Positions 5,389-5,515 of a DNA stretch of 5,515 nucleotides are shown piece by piece. Position numbers and translations under genes: made by a program. Source of the stretch: Clostridia bacterium (lineage in GTDB: Bacteria > Bacillota_A > Clostridia > Oscillospirales > CAG-272); contig JAFYRZ010000141.1 in NCBI GenBank assembly GCA_017546745.1, positions 1-5,515 of the forward strand, given 5' to 3'. Position 1 is the first letter of the stretch. Each line of letters starts with the position of its first letter. Under the pieces are notes generated by a model that worked only from the letters and a program-made list of their open reading frames with translations, was not told the origin of the DNA and did not search any database.

Positions 5389-5515
5389 GTTGTTTTGACA
5401 AAGGGGATAGGCAGATTTGAGGAAGAAGCGTCGTTCTCCGCCCCGAAGGCGTATATGAATACGTCGAGAGGAAGGAAACGGCGGTAGAAAAAGACCATTA
5501 AAAACGAAGAAATCC
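5389..5515. other. Right-edge stretch with no gene I can support
   Basis: On the plus strand one frame runs to a TAG at 5485-5487 without a usable start and ribosome site. On the minus strand two frames are open across most of the stretch and through the hairpin, but both are short, biased by the hairpin sequence and lack a Shine-Dalgarno site. Two tiny dyads are visible (CGTAT / ATACG and CGCC / GGCG), too small to name. It may be the far side of a dispersed repeat that includes the hairpin, or the start of the next intergenic region. Confidence 0.35.

Noticed and set aside
5395..5423. TTGACA at 5395-5400 as the -35 of a new rightward promoter
   Set aside because: No -10 like sequence stands 16-18 bases further on, and no gene with a ribosome site follows within the window.
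5333..5498. Minus-strand open frames through the right edge, one with an ATG at 5498
   Set aside because: About 60 codons long, with no Shine-Dalgarno site, and largely made of the hairpin and its A-rich flank read in reverse.
1..5515. CRISPR array, tRNA, rRNA, riboswitch or insertion sequence
   Set aside because: No regularly spaced repeats, cloverleaf, rRNA signature, known aptamer core or transposase reading frame was seen on either strand.

Overview
The window looks like chromosomal DNA from a Gram-positive, clostridial-type bacterium (Firmicutes/Bacillota, class Clostridia), probably an anaerobe. This rests on sigma-A type promoters with 17-bp spacers, purine-rich Shine-Dalgarno sites before most genes, compact intrinsic terminators with T-runs, and the protein families present: a large serine recombinase tail, a DUF3784-like small membrane protein and a YfcC-type carrier. 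Genus and species cannot be told from the sequence.

Layout. Bases 1-172 hold the start of a leftward gene (28 codons visible, running off the left edge) with its own well-formed promoter. Bases about 194-400 hold a rightward fragment resembling the C-terminal end of a clostridial large serine recombinase, cut off from its catalytic part and closed by an intrinsic terminator that lies inside its reading frame. Bases 401-513 have no gene I can support. A strong extended -10 promoter (514-542) drives a two-gene unit: an LCM/PpmP-type SAM-dependent methyltransferase (605-1387) and a small three-helix membrane protein (1403-1720), ended by a good terminator (1756-1783). A second promoter (1858-1886) drives a large multidomain membrane protein (1928-3838) and, 27 bases on with no terminator between, a YfcC/DcuC-superfamily carrier (3866-5332). 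This unit ends in a 15-bp-stem hairpin (5354-5388). The last 127 bases hold no gene I can support.

How the parts may work together. The most unusual gene is the 636-residue fusion. It has an N-terminal TVP38/DedA-like (VTT) membrane domain, a PlsC-type glycerolipid acyltransferase core with HX4D and PEAR motifs, a four-cysteine zinc ribbon and an unassigned C-terminal tail. A plausible reading, which is inference, is that lipid movement across the membrane and acyl transfer sit in one polypeptide. Why it is coupled to a carboxylate or amino-acid type carrier is not clear from sequence. The left 500 bases look like the scar of an old mobile element next to a resident gene.
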